This document shows positions 1 through 7,951 of a stretch of DNA of 64,000 nucleotides, piece after piece. A program made the translations under genes and the position numbers. This DNA comes from JACVRW01 sp963734025 (GTDB taxonomy: Bacteria > Actinomycetota > Thermoleophilia > Solirubrobacterales > Thermoleophilaceae). The notes under the pieces were generated by a model. The model saw nothing but the letters and a program-made list of their open reading frames with translations. It was not told where the DNA came from and made no database searches. How positions within the stretch are numbered: position 1 is the stretch's first letter; the number at the start of each line of letters is the position of its first letter. The stretch is from contig CAVTFR010000005.1 of the NCBI GenBank assembly GCA_963734025.1, positions 62,001 to 126,000 on the forward strand. The letters run 5' to 3'.

Positions 1-380
1 CCGAGCAGGATCAGCGTGACGCCGATGAGGTAGAGGTCGCGCGCGCCGGTCTCGATCTGGTCCTTGAAAAGGATCCCGAAGATCCCGATCGGGACCGTGC
101 CGAGCAGGATGTACCAGCCAAGCCGGGCATCGAGCTCGCGGCGCGCCTCGCGGTCCGTGACCGACCGCAGCCACGCATGCGCGATGCGAATCAGGTCGTG
201 CCGGAAATAGAGGAGGACCGCGGCCATCGTGCCGAGCTGCGTGACCGCCGTGAACGCCGCGCCAGGATCCTCCCAGCCCGCGAAGGCGGGAATTATCCGC
301 AGGTGCCCGGTACTCGAGATCGGCAGGAACTCGGTCAGTCCCTGCGCGATCCCGAGGACGATTGCCTCCAAGAGCGACAC
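1..380 (-). CDS. uppP: Undecaprenyl-diphosphatase UppP (BacA), 3' part cut by window edge
   Basis: Integral membrane enzyme that dephosphorylates undecaprenyl pyrophosphate so the lipid carrier for peptidoglycan can be recycled. Reading from a GTG at 380-378, the first 126 residues are visible. They carry the family signature GLTEFLPISSTGH at residues 14-26 and the following conserved stretch ending in a hydrophobic span near the window edge. The C-terminal half lies outside the window. The family is about 260-280 residues long. The gene is divergent from the small membrane-protein gene at 432. Identification is firm; the start is the GTG directly before SLLEAIVLGIAQG. Confidence 0.93.
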   Translation of the reverse strand, partial: MSLLEAIVLGIAQGLTEFLPISSTGHLRIIPAFAGWEDPGAAFTAVTQLGTMAAVLLYFRHDLIRIAHAWLRSVTDREARRELDARLGWYILLGTVPIGIFGILFKDQIETGARDLYLIGVTLILL

Positions 381-431
381 GACCGCGGAAGGCTAGTTCA
401 GCCGGCGGCGACCGGTATCGTTTCGCTCCAG

Positions 432-677
432 ATGCGGCTCTTGGCGCCGATAATCGTGTTCGCGGCCACGCTCGTGCTCGCCGCGCCGGCGTTCGCGACC
501 GACAACGGCGAGGGCCTGTTGGGAGAGACCGACGACCGCATCGTCACCTTCTTCTCGCTCGGAGTGGTGGTCTTCTTCGCGGTCTTCGTGTTCGTCGCCT
601 CGGTGATCTACGGCCGGCTCGAGAGGCGCAAGGAAGAGCGCAAGGCCGTCGAGCTGCGCAAGCGCGTCGGCTGGTAG
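432..677 (+). CDS. Small exported/membrane protein (81 aa), unknown function
   Basis: I do not recognise a named family. The protein starts with a signal-like segment (residues 1-22, ending AAPAFA before TDNG), has a short acidic loop, a strong membrane span at about residues 39-61 (rich in V and F), and a highly charged Lys/Arg/Glu tail that ends in RVGW. That makes it a likely single-pass membrane protein with a cytoplasmic basic tail. It is divergent from uppP. The ATG at 432 is chosen because the upstream in-frame extension is low-complexity and overlaps the uppP reading frame. Confidence 0.7.
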   Translation: MRLLAPIIVFAATLVLAAPAFATDNGEGLLGETDDRIVTFFSLGVVVFFAVFVFVASVIYGRLERRKEERKAVELRKRVGW

Positions 678-804
678 GGCCCCGGAAAAGCCGTGACCCC
701 GGCGGTCGGCCGGGGCCACGAGCGAGGAGGGATCTGCACTGACGATGCTCGCGGCTTGCGGGTGCCTCGATGTGAAGAGGCTGAGAAATGAGAGGGTTCC
801 CGCC

Positions 805-1563
805 ATGGACGCCGTGACCTACGAGCGCCGTGGCGCGGCCGCTGTCGTCACGATCGACCGCCAGGAGCGCCGCAACGCGATCGACGGGCCGACCGCCGAG
901 CTGATCGCCGCCGCCTACGACCGCTTCGAGGCCGAGGACGAGGCGCGCGTGCTGATCGTCACGGGCGCCGGCGGCGTGTCCTTCTGTGCCGGCGCCGACC
1001 TCAAGGCGATCGAGAGCTTCGCGCCGCGCATGGACGACCCGCGCGGCCCGCTCGGCATCAGCAGGGTGATCTCCTCCAAGCCGACGATCGCCGCGATCTC
1101 GGGCTGGTGCCTCGCCGGCGGCCTCGAGCTGGCGCTGTGGTGCGACCTGCGGATCGCCACCGGCGAGTCGCGGCTCGGCTTCCCGGAGCGCCGCTGGGGC
1201 GTGCCGCTCGTCGACGGGGGCACGCAGCGGCTGCCGCGCATCGTCGGGCTGGGCCGGGCCCTCGACCTGATCCTGACGGGACGGATCATCGACGCGGAGG
1301 AGGCGCACTCGATCGGGCTGATCACGGAGATCGTGCCCGCCGGGCGCCACCTCGAGCGCGCACTCGAGCTGGCGGAGGCGCTCGCCCGCTTCCCGCAGGA
1401 CACGATGCTCGCCGACCGGCTCGCGGCGATCGAGGGCGTCGGCCTCACCTTCGCCGAGGGGCTCGAGTTGGAGGCCCGCAGCGCCCTCCCCACACGTGAG
1501 AGCGCCTGGCGCGGTGCCGCCCGCTTCGCGGCCGGCGAGGGGCGCGGGGGGAGCGGCGTCTAG
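805..1563 (+). CDS. Enoyl-CoA hydratase/isomerase (crotonase) family protein
   Basis: 252-residue crotonase-fold protein, probably acting on an enoyl-CoA or related thioester in the cytoplasm. Visible landmarks are the oxyanion-hole motif FCAGADLKAIES at about residues 60-71, the second oxyanion strand AISGWCLAGGLELALWCD at about 98-115, and the PERRWGVPLVDGGTQRLPR block. The ATG at 805 is preceded by an AGAGG Shine-Dalgarno, so the 20-residue upstream extension (from 745) is rejected. The specific substrate cannot be told from sequence; annotation as a generic crotonase is safe. Confidence 0.88.
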   Translation: MDAVTYERRGAAAVVTIDRQERRNAIDGPTAELIAAAYDRFEAEDEARVLIVTGAGGVSFCAGADLKAIESFAPRMDDPRGPLGISRVISSKPTIAAISGWCLAGGLELALWCDLRIATGESRLGFPERRWGVPLVDGGTQRLPRIVGLGRALDLILTGRIIDAEEAHSIGLITEIVPAGRHLERALELAEALARFPQDTMLADRLAAIEGVGLTFAEGLELEARSALPTRESAWRGAARFAAGEGRGGSGV

Positions 1564-1575
1564 GCTCAGGGGTCG

Positions 1576-2430
1576 GTGCCTCCGCCCGCGATAGAAGTCT
1601 CCGACCTGCGCAAGTCCTACGGACCGCTCGAGGCGGTCCGGGGGCTTTCGTTCACGGTCGAGCGCGGCGAGGTCTTCGGGCTGCTCGGCCCGAATGGCGC
1701 GGGCAAGACCACGACCGTCGAGATCCTCGAGGGCTATCGCGAGCGGACCGCGGGGACGGTGAGCGTGCTCGGGCACGACCCGCAAACGCGCGACCCCGAT
1801 CTCCAGCAGCGGGTGGGCATCGTCCTGCAGAGCTGCGGCTTCTACCCGCGCGTGACGGTCCGCGAGGCCGTCGAGCACTTCGCGAAGGCCTACTCGCGGC
1901 CGCGCGACCCGGCCGACACGATCGCGCTCGTGGGCCTGGCGGGCAAGGCCGACGCGCGGGCCAAGGACCTCTCGGGGGGCCAGAAGCGGCGGCTGGACCT
2001 GGCGCTCGCCCTCGTGGGAGATCCGGAGCTCGTGTTCCTGGACGAGCCCACGACCGGCTTCGACCCGGCCGCCCGGCGGACCGCGTGGGGGGTCGTCAGG
2101 ACGCTCAAGGAGCTGGGCAAGACCGTCGTCCTCACGACCCACTACCTCGAGGAGGCTCAGGCGCTCTCGGACCGGGTGGCGATCGTCAAGGACGGGCTGT
2201 TCGTCGCGGAGGGGCCGCCCGACCGACTCAGCGCGACGAGCTCGGGCTACCACGTCTCGTACCTGTCCGAGGGGCGGCGCGTCGAGCTCCAAACGGACGA
2301 CCCGACCGAGCTGCTCCACCGCCTCACGCGTGACGCGCTGGCGCGCGGTGAGCGCCTCGAGGGCCTCGAGGTCACCCGCCCGTCGCTCGAGGACGTCTAC
2401 CTCGAGCTCACGGAGACGCCCGGGGAATGA
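1576..2430 (+). CDS. ABC exporter ATP-binding protein
   Basis: 284-residue cytoplasmic ATPase subunit of an ABC-2 type exporter. Walker A GPNGAGKTT lies at residues 38-46, the signature LSGGQ near 134-138, and Walker B LVFLDEPTTGFD near 154-165, with the H-loop in TTHYLEEAQ. A C-terminal extension of about 70 residues after the nucleotide-binding domain resembles the DrrA/CcmA type. It starts at GTG 1576, 12 bases after the crotonase stop, and its stop overlaps the permease start (ATGA at 2427-2430), so the two are translationally coupled. Substrate is unknown: drug, lipid or polysaccharide. Confidence 0.9.
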   Translation: MPPPAIEVSDLRKSYGPLEAVRGLSFTVERGEVFGLLGPNGAGKTTTVEILEGYRERTAGTVSVLGHDPQTRDPDLQQRVGIVLQSCGFYPRVTVREAVEHFAKAYSRPRDPADTIALVGLAGKADARAKDLSGGQKRRLDLALALVGDPELVFLDEPTTGFDPAARRTAWGVVRTLKELGKTVVLTTHYLEEAQALSDRVAIVKDGLFVAEGPPDRLSATSSGYHVSYLSEGRRVELQTDDPTELLHRLTRDALARGERLEGLEVTRPSLEDVYLELTETPGE

Positions 2431-3155
2431 ACTCGCTCAGCCTCGCATGGGAGCAGTTCCGCTTCGAGCGCAAGCTCTTCTGGCGCAACCCGAGCGCGGC
2501 CTTCTTCAACTTCCTGTTGCCGCTGCTGCTGCTCGTCCTCGTGGCAAGCGCCTTCGGCAGCGACGACGACGCGCTCGAAGTCCTCGTGCCCGGGGTCGCC
2601 GGCATGGGCGTCCTCGCCACAACCTTCACCGCGCTCGCCTTCAACCTCACGCTGCTGCGCGACGAGGGCGTGCTGAAGCGCATTCGCGGAACGCCGATCC
2701 CCGCCGGCGCCTACCTGGCCGGGCTGCTCGGCTCCGCCGCGCTCAACGCCTGTCTGCAGGTCGCCCTCATCGTGGCGATCGGCCATCTCGTCTTCGGGGT
2801 CGAGTGGCCGCAGGACCCGCTCATGCTCGCCGGCTTCACCGCGCTCGGCGTGATCTGCTTCGCGGGGCTGGGGATCGCCTTCTCCCATCTCATCCCGAAC
2901 GAGGACGCGGCGCCGGCGTATACCAACGCCGTCTTCCTGCCGGTCATCTTCATCTCCGGCGTCTTCTACTCGGCGGACAGCCTGCCGGGCGTGCTGCGCG
3001 GGATTGCGGAGGTGCTGCCGCTGAAGCATCTGATCGACGGGCTCTCACACGCCATGGTCGGAGGTGGCTCCGACATCGGCGGCGCCGCGGCGGTGGTCGC
3101 GGTCTGGGCGGTTGCCGGGATCTTCCTGGCGGTCCGCTTCTTCAGATGGGAGTGA
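2427..3155 (+). CDS. ABC-2 type transporter permease
   Basis: 242-residue membrane partner of the ATPase just upstream. It has a cytoplasmic N-terminus containing the W-x-x-F-R-F-E-R-K-x-F-W-R-N-P pattern common to ABC-2 permeases, then about six hydrophobic spans, with the typical LRDEGVLKRIRGTPI loop in the middle and the PVIFISGVFYS segment near the fifth span. The 3' end overlaps by 14 bases with the convergent metallopeptidase gene at 3142. It forms a half-size exporter with the 1576 gene product. Confidence 0.9.
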   Translation: MNSLSLAWEQFRFERKLFWRNPSAAFFNFLLPLLLLVLVASAFGSDDDALEVLVPGVAGMGVLATTFTALAFNLTLLRDEGVLKRIRGTPIPAGAYLAGLLGSAALNACLQVALIVAIGHLVFGVEWPQDPLMLAGFTALGVICFAGLGIAFSHLIPNEDAAPAYTNAVFLPVIFISGVFYSADSLPGVLRGIAEVLPLKHLIDGLSHAMVGGGSDIGGAAAVVAVWAVAGIFLAVRFFRWE

Positions 3156-3834
3156 GCCTCAGTGCATGCCCGTGCCGGCGCAGCCAGCGCTCGTGCTCGC
3201 GCCAGGCCGGGGAGCGTGAGGCGAGCAGGTCCCAGAAGCGCCGCGAGTGGTCGTGCACCTCGAGGTGGGCGACCTCGTGCTCGACGACGTAGTCGAGGAT
3301 CTCCAGCGGGCCCAGCAGCAGCCGCCAGTTGAAGCTCATCGCGCCGCTCGAGGAGCAGCTCGCCCAGCGCGTCCGCTGGCCGCGGATCTGGAGGCTCCGG
3401 TAGGAAGTGCCCGCCCGCGCGACCGCGGCGTCTAGCCGAACGCGGACCTCCTCGCGCGCGCGGCGGCGGTACCAGCCTTCGAGCGCGTCGATGAGCGACC
3501 CGCCCGCCGGGAGGCGCACGCTCAGATGTTCGCCGCGGCAGGCCACATGGGGCCGGGAACGCCGAGGCTCCTCGCGCACGGCGAGCGCAAGCCGCTCGCC
3601 CAGGTACGGCAGCTCGCCCCCGTCCTCGAGCCGGGCGGGCGGAAACATCTCCTCGGACTCGCGCAGCCGCCGCAGCGTCCGCTCGATCCAGGGGCGCTTC
3701 TCCTCCACGAAAGGCTCGACGGCGCGCAGCGGGAAGCGACGCGGCACGACCACCTCGACGCCGTCGCCGCCCACGAGGATCCGTGCGTGGCGGGCGCGAT
3801 CGGAGCGGCGAATCCGGTAGGGCACCGAGGACAC
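3142..3834 (-). CDS. YgjP-type (DUF45/M48-like) metal-dependent hydrolase
   Basis: 230-residue protein of the YgjP/SprT-like zinc peptidase group. The zinc motif HEVAH is at residues 186-190 inside VVEHEVAHLE, followed by the third-ligand region HDHSRRFW, and is preceded by the family block RWASCSSSGAMSFNWRL. The N-terminal half carries the charged IERTLRRLRE helix seen in this family. It is presumed cytoplasmic and its physiological substrate is unknown. Two closely spaced GTG codons could serve as start (3834 or 3825). The last 14 bases are shared with the opposing permease gene. Confidence 0.88.
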   Translation of the reverse strand: MSSVPYRIRRSDRARHARILVGGDGVEVVVPRRFPLRAVEPFVEEKRPWIERTLRRLRESEEMFPPARLEDGGELPYLGERLALAVREEPRRSRPHVACRGEHLSVRLPAGGSLIDALEGWYRRRAREEVRVRLDAAVARAGTSYRSLQIRGQRTRWASCSSSGAMSFNWRLLLGPLEILDYVVEHEVAHLEVHDHSRRFWDLLASRSPAWREHERWLRRHGHALRLTPI

Positions 3835-4025
3835 GCGGCGAGGATAGGCGCCGGCCCGGCGGCTTTAGCGGCGGCTCTCAGACCTCCAACACCTGTCGAG
3901 TGGCGTCAAAGGCACGCCCAGCATGCCGAAACACCTGCTATTGGCGCCGCCGTGCGAGCACGACGCCGCCGGACCTACACGCCTAAGACAGAGGCACCCC
4001 CAACCGGCTCGAAAGGAGCTGTGCA
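3835..4025. other. Promoter-containing gap before the TasA-like gene
   Basis: A 190-base gap between a minus-strand start at 3834 and the GTG at 4026. A clear Shine-Dalgarno AAAGGAG lies about seven bases before the GTG at 4026. I see no confident sigma-70 hexamers, no ORF and no strong hairpin. Promoters for both divergent genes should lie here. Confidence 0.5.
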
Positions 4026-4598
4026 GTGTCCAAGACCAGAAAGGTCCTCCGGACCGTTGTCGTGCTCGGACTGATCGGAGCGCTCGCCGCCGTCGGCGCC
4101 TTCTCCGCCTTCTCGAGCCAGACGGAGAACCCGGGCAACCAGATCACCACGGGTACCGTCGACCTCGTCGACAACGACTCGGGTACCGCCCTCTACAACC
4201 TCACGAACGCGAAGCCGAGCGATCCTCAGGAGCGCTGCATCGAGGTGAGCTACACCGGCTCGCTGCCCTCCGAGGTGAGGATGTACCGCGTCCCGGGCGC
4301 CCCGCTCGGTGCGCTCGCCGCCAACGTGACGGTGACGGTCCAGGCCGGCACGCAGGCTGCGCCGAGCTTCCCCGGCTGCAGCGGCTTCAACGTGGTGGAC
4401 ACGCTTTACAACGGGAAGCTGAGCGCTCTGCCGACCGACTACAGCACCGGGCTCCTCGATGCCCCCGGCAGCGACGGCGACTGGGATCAGAGCGAGAAGC
4501 AGGTCTACAGGGTGATCGTCTCGGTCGACGACGTGCCGGCTGCCGAGGGCCAGACCACCGGCGCTCACACCCTGCGCTGGGAGGCGCGCAACCTCTAA
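4026..4598 (+). CDS. TasA/camelysin (CalY)-like secreted protein
   Basis: 190-residue exported protein. The N-terminus has a short basic region, a hydrophobic core, and then the SipW-type junction AFSAFSSQTENPGNQITTGTV, matching the pattern FxAFSxxTxNxGNxxxxGTV seen in TasA/CalY precursors cleaved by SipW peptidases. The mature part is Thr/Val/Gly rich with two cysteines (in ERCIEV and FPGCSG), fitting a beta-sandwich fibre or surface protein. A signal peptidase of the right class is two genes downstream, so it is probably the processing enzyme. In Bacillus such proteins form biofilm matrix fibres; that role here is inference. Confidence 0.72.
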   Translation: MSKTRKVLRTVVVLGLIGALAAVGAFSAFSSQTENPGNQITTGTVDLVDNDSGTALYNLTNAKPSDPQERCIEVSYTGSLPSEVRMYRVPGAPLGALAANVTVTVQAGTQAAPSFPGCSGFNVVDTLYNGKLSALPTDYSTGLLDAPGSDGDWDQSEKQVYRVIVSVDDVPAAEGQTTGAHTLRWEARNL

Positions 4599-4623
4599 GC
4601 GAGGGAAGGACCGAGGAGTCCCG

Positions 4624-5137
4624 ATGACCTCCTCGTCGCAGCGCACCGCGAGGGCCGCCGGTCTGGTGACCGGCCTGGCCCTCGCGGCGCTGCTCGTCTT
4701 CGCCATGCACGTGCCCGCCTCGGACGAGCCGCTCGGAGCGAGCGTTCGCATGGAGGTGCTGCCGCCGGGCGAGCTCGACGCCGGCGCCGATCCGGTGCTG
4801 CTGGCGGCGAACGGGCTGGTCGCGGGCGAGGAGCGCCGTGGAACCGTCGCGCTTACGAACACCACCGTTGGCGCCGTGACGCGTGCGCGTGCGCGTGCGG
4901 GCCGGCGGCCACGACCTGGACGACGCCGTTCAGATCGAGCTGCGTGGCGGCGCTCGCCGGCTCGGCTCCGGCCCGCTGGGCGGCCTGCGCAAGCTGCGCA
5001 GCTTCCGGCTCGAGCGCGGCGCGACCAAGATCCTGCGGGCGCGCATCCGGATCCCGCGCGGCGCGGAGGGGTACGAGGGGCGCCGCGCGCGCATCTCGCT
5101 GGCCCTGCGCACCGAGCTGACCGGAGCGATGCAATGA
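4624..5137 (+). pseudogene. Secreted TasA-module protein gene, broken by a +1 shift near 4881
   Basis: The first 86 codons (frame of ATG 4624) encode a signal peptide, then MEVLPPGELDAGADP and VALTNTTVGAVT, typical of an extracellular beta-sandwich strand. The reading continues only if one base is dropped at about 4880-4882, giving RVRAGGHDLDDAVQIELRGG onward to the stop at 5135-5137. That stop overlaps the start of the signal peptidase gene (ATGA). Without correction the upstream frame reads Arg-rich nonsense and runs into the peptidase gene. The shift lies at the edge of a triplicated GCGTGC hexamer. It could be a sequencing insertion, a real pseudogene or slippage-controlled expression. 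Corrected length is about 170 residues. Confidence 0.7.
4881..4898 (+). repeat. GCGTGC hexamer x3 at the frameshift
   Basis: Three tandem copies of GCGTGC occupy 4881-4898 inside the second gene of the TasA-like module, exactly where the reading frame changes. A six-base unit keeps frame when it expands, so the observed one-base shift is not a simple unit gain, but such GC dinucleotide-rich tracts are prone to both polymerase slippage and base-calling error. Confidence 0.75.
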
Positions 5138-5697
5138 GCACCGCCGAGGCAACCGCCCGCCCGGCGCACGGGCGGTTGGCGCTCGAGCTGGCGCGCACGG
5201 CGCTCCGCTTCCCCCTGTTCGCCATGGCGGGCTTCGTGGCCGGCATCGCGCTGGCACTCGCGCTCCCCCTCCTCTTCGACGCACGCCCGCTCACAGTGCT
5301 CTCGGGCAGCATGGAGCCAACCCTGGGGACGGGCGATGTGACCGTCGTCCAGCGGATTGCCCCCCTCGAGGCTCGTCCGGGCGACATCGTGACCTTCCGC
5401 GACCCGGCGAATCAGAACCGGCTCGTGACGCACCGCGTGCGCAGCATGCGGGTGCGCGGCGGGAGCGTCGCCTTCGTCACCCGAGGCGACGCCAACAATG
5501 TCTCGGAGCGCTGGGCCGTGAGCACCGGCGGCGAGATCAGCCGGGTCCTCTACCGGATTCCGGAGCTCGGCCGCGTGCTCGTCCTCGCACGGACGAGCAG
5601 CCTGCCGATGCTGCTCTTCGGCCTGGCCCTCGCCGCCCTGCTCATGCTCGAGCTGATGGCGATCTGGCGCCCGTCCGCGCCCGCGGAGGACAAGTGA
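5134..5697 (+). CDS. SipW-type signal peptidase I
   Basis: 187-residue membrane peptidase of the S26B (SipW/ER) class. A membrane span at residues 25-48 precedes the catalytic serine motif SGSMEP (Ser59). The second box is VTHRV, giving His100 in the position where bacterial type I enzymes have lysine, and RGDANN with Asp119 follows. A second membrane span covers about residues 155-175. This Ser/His arrangement defines the SipW group that cleaves TasA-like precursors. The ATG at 5134 overlaps the previous stop and its own stop overlaps the next GTG (GTGA at 5694-5697), so the gene sits in a tightly coupled operon with the exported proteins. Confidence 0.9.
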   Translation: MSTAEATARPAHGRLALELARTALRFPLFAMAGFVAGIALALALPLLFDARPLTVLSGSMEPTLGTGDVTVVQRIAPLEARPGDIVTFRDPANQNRLVTHRVRSMRVRGGSVAFVTRGDANNVSERWAVSTGGEISRVLYRIPELGRVLVLARTSSLPMLLFGLALAALLMLELMAIWRPSAPAEDK

Positions 5698-6659
5698 GGC
5701 GCGCGCTCGCCGTCGCGCTGGTCGGGCTCGCGGCGGCCGCGATCGCCGGCGCCGGCGTCGGGTCGACCTTCGCCGCCTTCAGCGCGCAGGCGACGAACAG
5801 CGGCAGCAACGTCACCGCGGCGTCCGACTTCCGGGCCCCGACGCTCACCCCGATCGCGATCGCGAAGACGACCGGCGGCAGCGCCGCCGGCTCGATCCGG
5901 CCGGGGGCGACCTACCGTGTGTATGCGACCGTCGCCGACACCGGCTCTCCGCCCAGCGGCGTGACCTCGGTGACGGCGAACGTCTCGACGGTGACCGCCG
6001 GCCAGACGGCGGTACCGCTGGCCGCCGGCAGCTTCCCCATCGACGGCGTGACGTACAACCGCCGCTCGAACGTCCTCACCGCCCAGGCCTCCCTGCCGAA
6101 CGGCCCGCGCGCGTTCAGCGTGACCGGCGTCGACGCCGCCGCCAACAGCGCCACCGCGAACGGGACGGTCATGATCGACAGCAGCGCGCCGACAGCCGTC
6201 AGCGTGCAGACGACGAACGCGCCCGGCGGCGTCGCGGGTCAGGCGGGCGAGGGCGACTCGATCACCTGGACCTACAGCGAGCCGATCCAGCCGGCCTCGC
6301 TGCTCGGCAGCTGGACCGGCGCGGCTCAGGCCGTGCACGTCAGGCTGCTCAGCGCAAGCGGCGGCGATCGCCTCGAGGTCTACAACACGAGCTTCTCCAC
6401 CCAGGTCACGCTCGGCGCGCTCAACCTCGGCCGCATCGACTACGTGGCGGGCGGCTCGGTCTGGTTCTTCAACTCGACGATGACGATGAGCGGTTCGTCC
6501 GTCACCATCGTGCTTGCCGACGTGTTCGGCACGCCGACAACCGCGGCCGGCAACGGGGTGATGACCTGGACGCCGTCCGACTCGGCGACCGACCACGCCG
6601 GCAACCCCGCCTCCGAGACCCCGCTCAGCGAGCCCGGCGGGGCCGACCGCGAGTTCTAG
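5694..6659 (+). CDS. Large exported protein with SipW-type N-terminus
   Basis: 321-residue secreted protein. A hydrophobic leader (residues 3-24) is followed by STFAAFSAQATNSGSNVTA, the same F-A-A-F-S-x-x-x-x-N-x-G-N pattern as SipW substrates. The rest is Ser/Thr/Ala/Gly rich and predicted beta-strand, with Ig-like wording in the middle (YRVYATVADTGSPPSGVTSV, then AFSVTGVDAAANSATANGTV) and a C-terminal half resembling adhesion-type domains. There is no sortase motif or C-terminal membrane anchor. Start GTG overlaps the peptidase stop. It is probably an extracellular matrix or surface filament component processed by the neighbouring peptidase. Confidence 0.72.
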   Translation: MRRALAVALVGLAAAAIAGAGVGSTFAAFSAQATNSGSNVTAASDFRAPTLTPIAIAKTTGGSAAGSIRPGATYRVYATVADTGSPPSGVTSVTANVSTVTAGQTAVPLAAGSFPIDGVTYNRRSNVLTAQASLPNGPRAFSVTGVDAAANSATANGTVMIDSSAPTAVSVQTTNAPGGVAGQAGEGDSITWTYSEPIQPASLLGSWTGAAQAVHVRLLSASGGDRLEVYNTSFSTQVTLGALNLGRIDYVAGGSVWFFNSTMTMSGSSVTIVLADVFGTPTTAAGNGVMTWTPSDSATDHAGNPASETPLSEPGGADREF

Positions 6660-7396
6660 AAGATCGACCCCGTCGCGCCGCCGTCGACCGACCAGGCGGC
6701 GCCGACCACGTTGGACGCCCACTCGGAGCACAGGAAGACGATCGCCGCGGCGATCTCGTCCGCACGCCCCATGCGCCCCGTCAGCGACTTCGCGTGCGTC
6801 GACGCGATCACCTCTTCACGTGACCGGCCCGTGCGCCGCGCGACCTGATCGGCGAGCCCGCCCTCCGCGAACCACAGCGGCGTTTCGGTGACTCCCGGAA
6901 GCACCGCGTTGACGAGCACGCCCTCCGCCGCCCAGCGCTCCGCGAACACGCGCGACAACGACAGCTGCGCTGCCTTCGTGACCGAGTAGGCGGCGTCGAG
7001 CGTCTGCGAGGGGCGACGGCCGGACGAGGAGGCCACGTTGACGATACGGCCCCCGCCCGCATCCGCCATGGCCGGAGCCACCGCCCTCATCAGCCGCATC
7101 GAGGCCATCACGTGCAGCTCCCACTGCTCGTTCCACTCGTCGTCCGAGAGCTCTTCGATCGTTCGCGTCGCGGCCGTGCCCGCGTTGTTGACGAGCGCCC
7201 ACGGGGTGCCGGGGCAGGCGGCGAGCAGGCGCTCGGCCGCGTCCGGCGCCGTCAGGTCGAGCTCGATGTCGGCGCCGCTGCGGGCGACGGTCAGCACCCG
7301 GGCGCCCTCGGCCGCAAGCATGCGCGCGCTGGCCGCGCCGATTCCGCGCGTGCCGCCCGTGACGACGCAGACCCTGCCCTCGAGACCGAGCTCCAT
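6656..7396 (-). CDS. SDR family NAD(P)-dependent oxidoreductase
   Basis: 246-residue classical short-chain dehydrogenase. The cofactor loop is TGGTRGIGAASA at about residues 13-24, NNAG lies at about 69-72, and the catalytic Tyr/Lys pair is in YSVTKAAQ. The C-terminal substrate loop is variable, then the conserved VVGAAWSVDGG end. A likely alcohol or ketone substrate cannot be specified. Its stop shares the CTAG tetranucleotide with the convergent exported-protein gene (6656-6659). Its start is only 21 bases from the divergent yjbQ start, so one or both transcripts may have a very short or no leader. Confidence 0.9.
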   Translation of the reverse strand: MELGLEGRVCVVTGGTRGIGAASARMLAAEGARVLTVARSGADIELDLTAPDAAERLLAACPGTPWALVNNAGTAATRTIEELSDDEWNEQWELHVMASMRLMRAVAPAMADAGGGRIVNVASSSGRRPSQTLDAAYSVTKAAQLSLSRVFAERWAAEGVLVNAVLPGVTETPLWFAEGGLADQVARRTGRSREEVIASTHAKSLTGRMGRADEIAAAIVFLCSEWASNVVGAAWSVDGGATGSIF

Positions 7397-7417
7397 TCAA
7401 CCGGGAATGATTGCCGA

Positions 7418-7879
7418 ATGAAGTCGAACACCCGCTACATGACCTTCAACACCGAGCGCCGGCGCGAGCTGATCCGGATCACCGAGCAGGTGCAGGAGGC
7501 GGTCGACGAGGCCGGGGTTGCCGAGGGCCTCGCGCTCGTCGCCGCGATGCACATCACCGCCGCCGTCTGGATCAACGACGACGAGCCGGGCCTGCACGAG
7601 GACACGCTCGAGTGGCTCGACAAGCTGGCGCCCCCGAGCTGGAAGGAGCCGGCCAACGAGGTTGCGCGGCAGCTGCTGCCCGACCCGGGCGACTACCGCC
7701 ACCACCGCGGCGGCGAGGACAACGGCGACGCGCACCTGAAGAACCTTCTTGTGCATCACCAGGTGATCGTCCCGGTGACCGCCGGCCGGCTCGATCTCGG
7801 CCCCTGGCAGCAGGTCTTCTACTGCGAGTTCGACGGCGGGCGCCCGAAGCGGCTCGTGATCAAGGTCATCGGCGAGTAG
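7418..7879 (+). CDS. YjbQ family (UPF0047) protein
   Basis: 153-residue YjbQ/UPF0047 protein. Family landmarks seen are VAAMHITAAVWINDDEPGLHEDT, the HHRGGEDNGDAHLKN stretch, and the C-terminal GPWQQVFYCEFDGGRPKR. The family has been linked to thiamin-phosphate-synthase-like activity in some reports, but its role remains poorly defined. The two His plus Asp clusters could bind metal. ATG 7418 is taken as start because the next in-frame Met (in YMTFNTERR) lies inside the conserved region. The gene is divergent from the SDR gene. Confidence 0.88.
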   Translation: MKSNTRYMTFNTERRRELIRITEQVQEAVDEAGVAEGLALVAAMHITAAVWINDDEPGLHEDTLEWLDKLAPPSWKEPANEVARQLLPDPGDYRHHRGGEDNGDAHLKNLLVHHQVIVPVTAGRLDLGPWQQVFYCEFDGGRPKRLVIKVIGE

Positions 7880-7951
7880 TGATCCGCGGGCATCCCTGCC
7901 CGCGTTCTGACGGGATCGCCGCCATCCAGGCGGCGTGAGCGACGCGGCGCG

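Noticed and set aside
745..804. Upstream extension of the crotonase
   Set aside because: The ATG at 805 has AGAGG before it, and the extra residues do not match the family N-terminus.
544..2319. A long minus-strand open frame (591 codons) antisense to the crotonase and ABC ATPase genes
   Set aside because: It mirrors genes with clear families on the plus strand, has Arg/Gly/Asp/Ala-rich low complexity typical of antisense frames in high-GC DNA, and no ribosome site or domain.
4624..5697. Single 357-residue fusion of exported protein and signal peptidase
   Set aside because: The two parts only appear joined because of a frame change near 4881; the intervening stretch is Arg/Pro-rich nonsense and the peptidase has its own ATG overlapping the previous stop.
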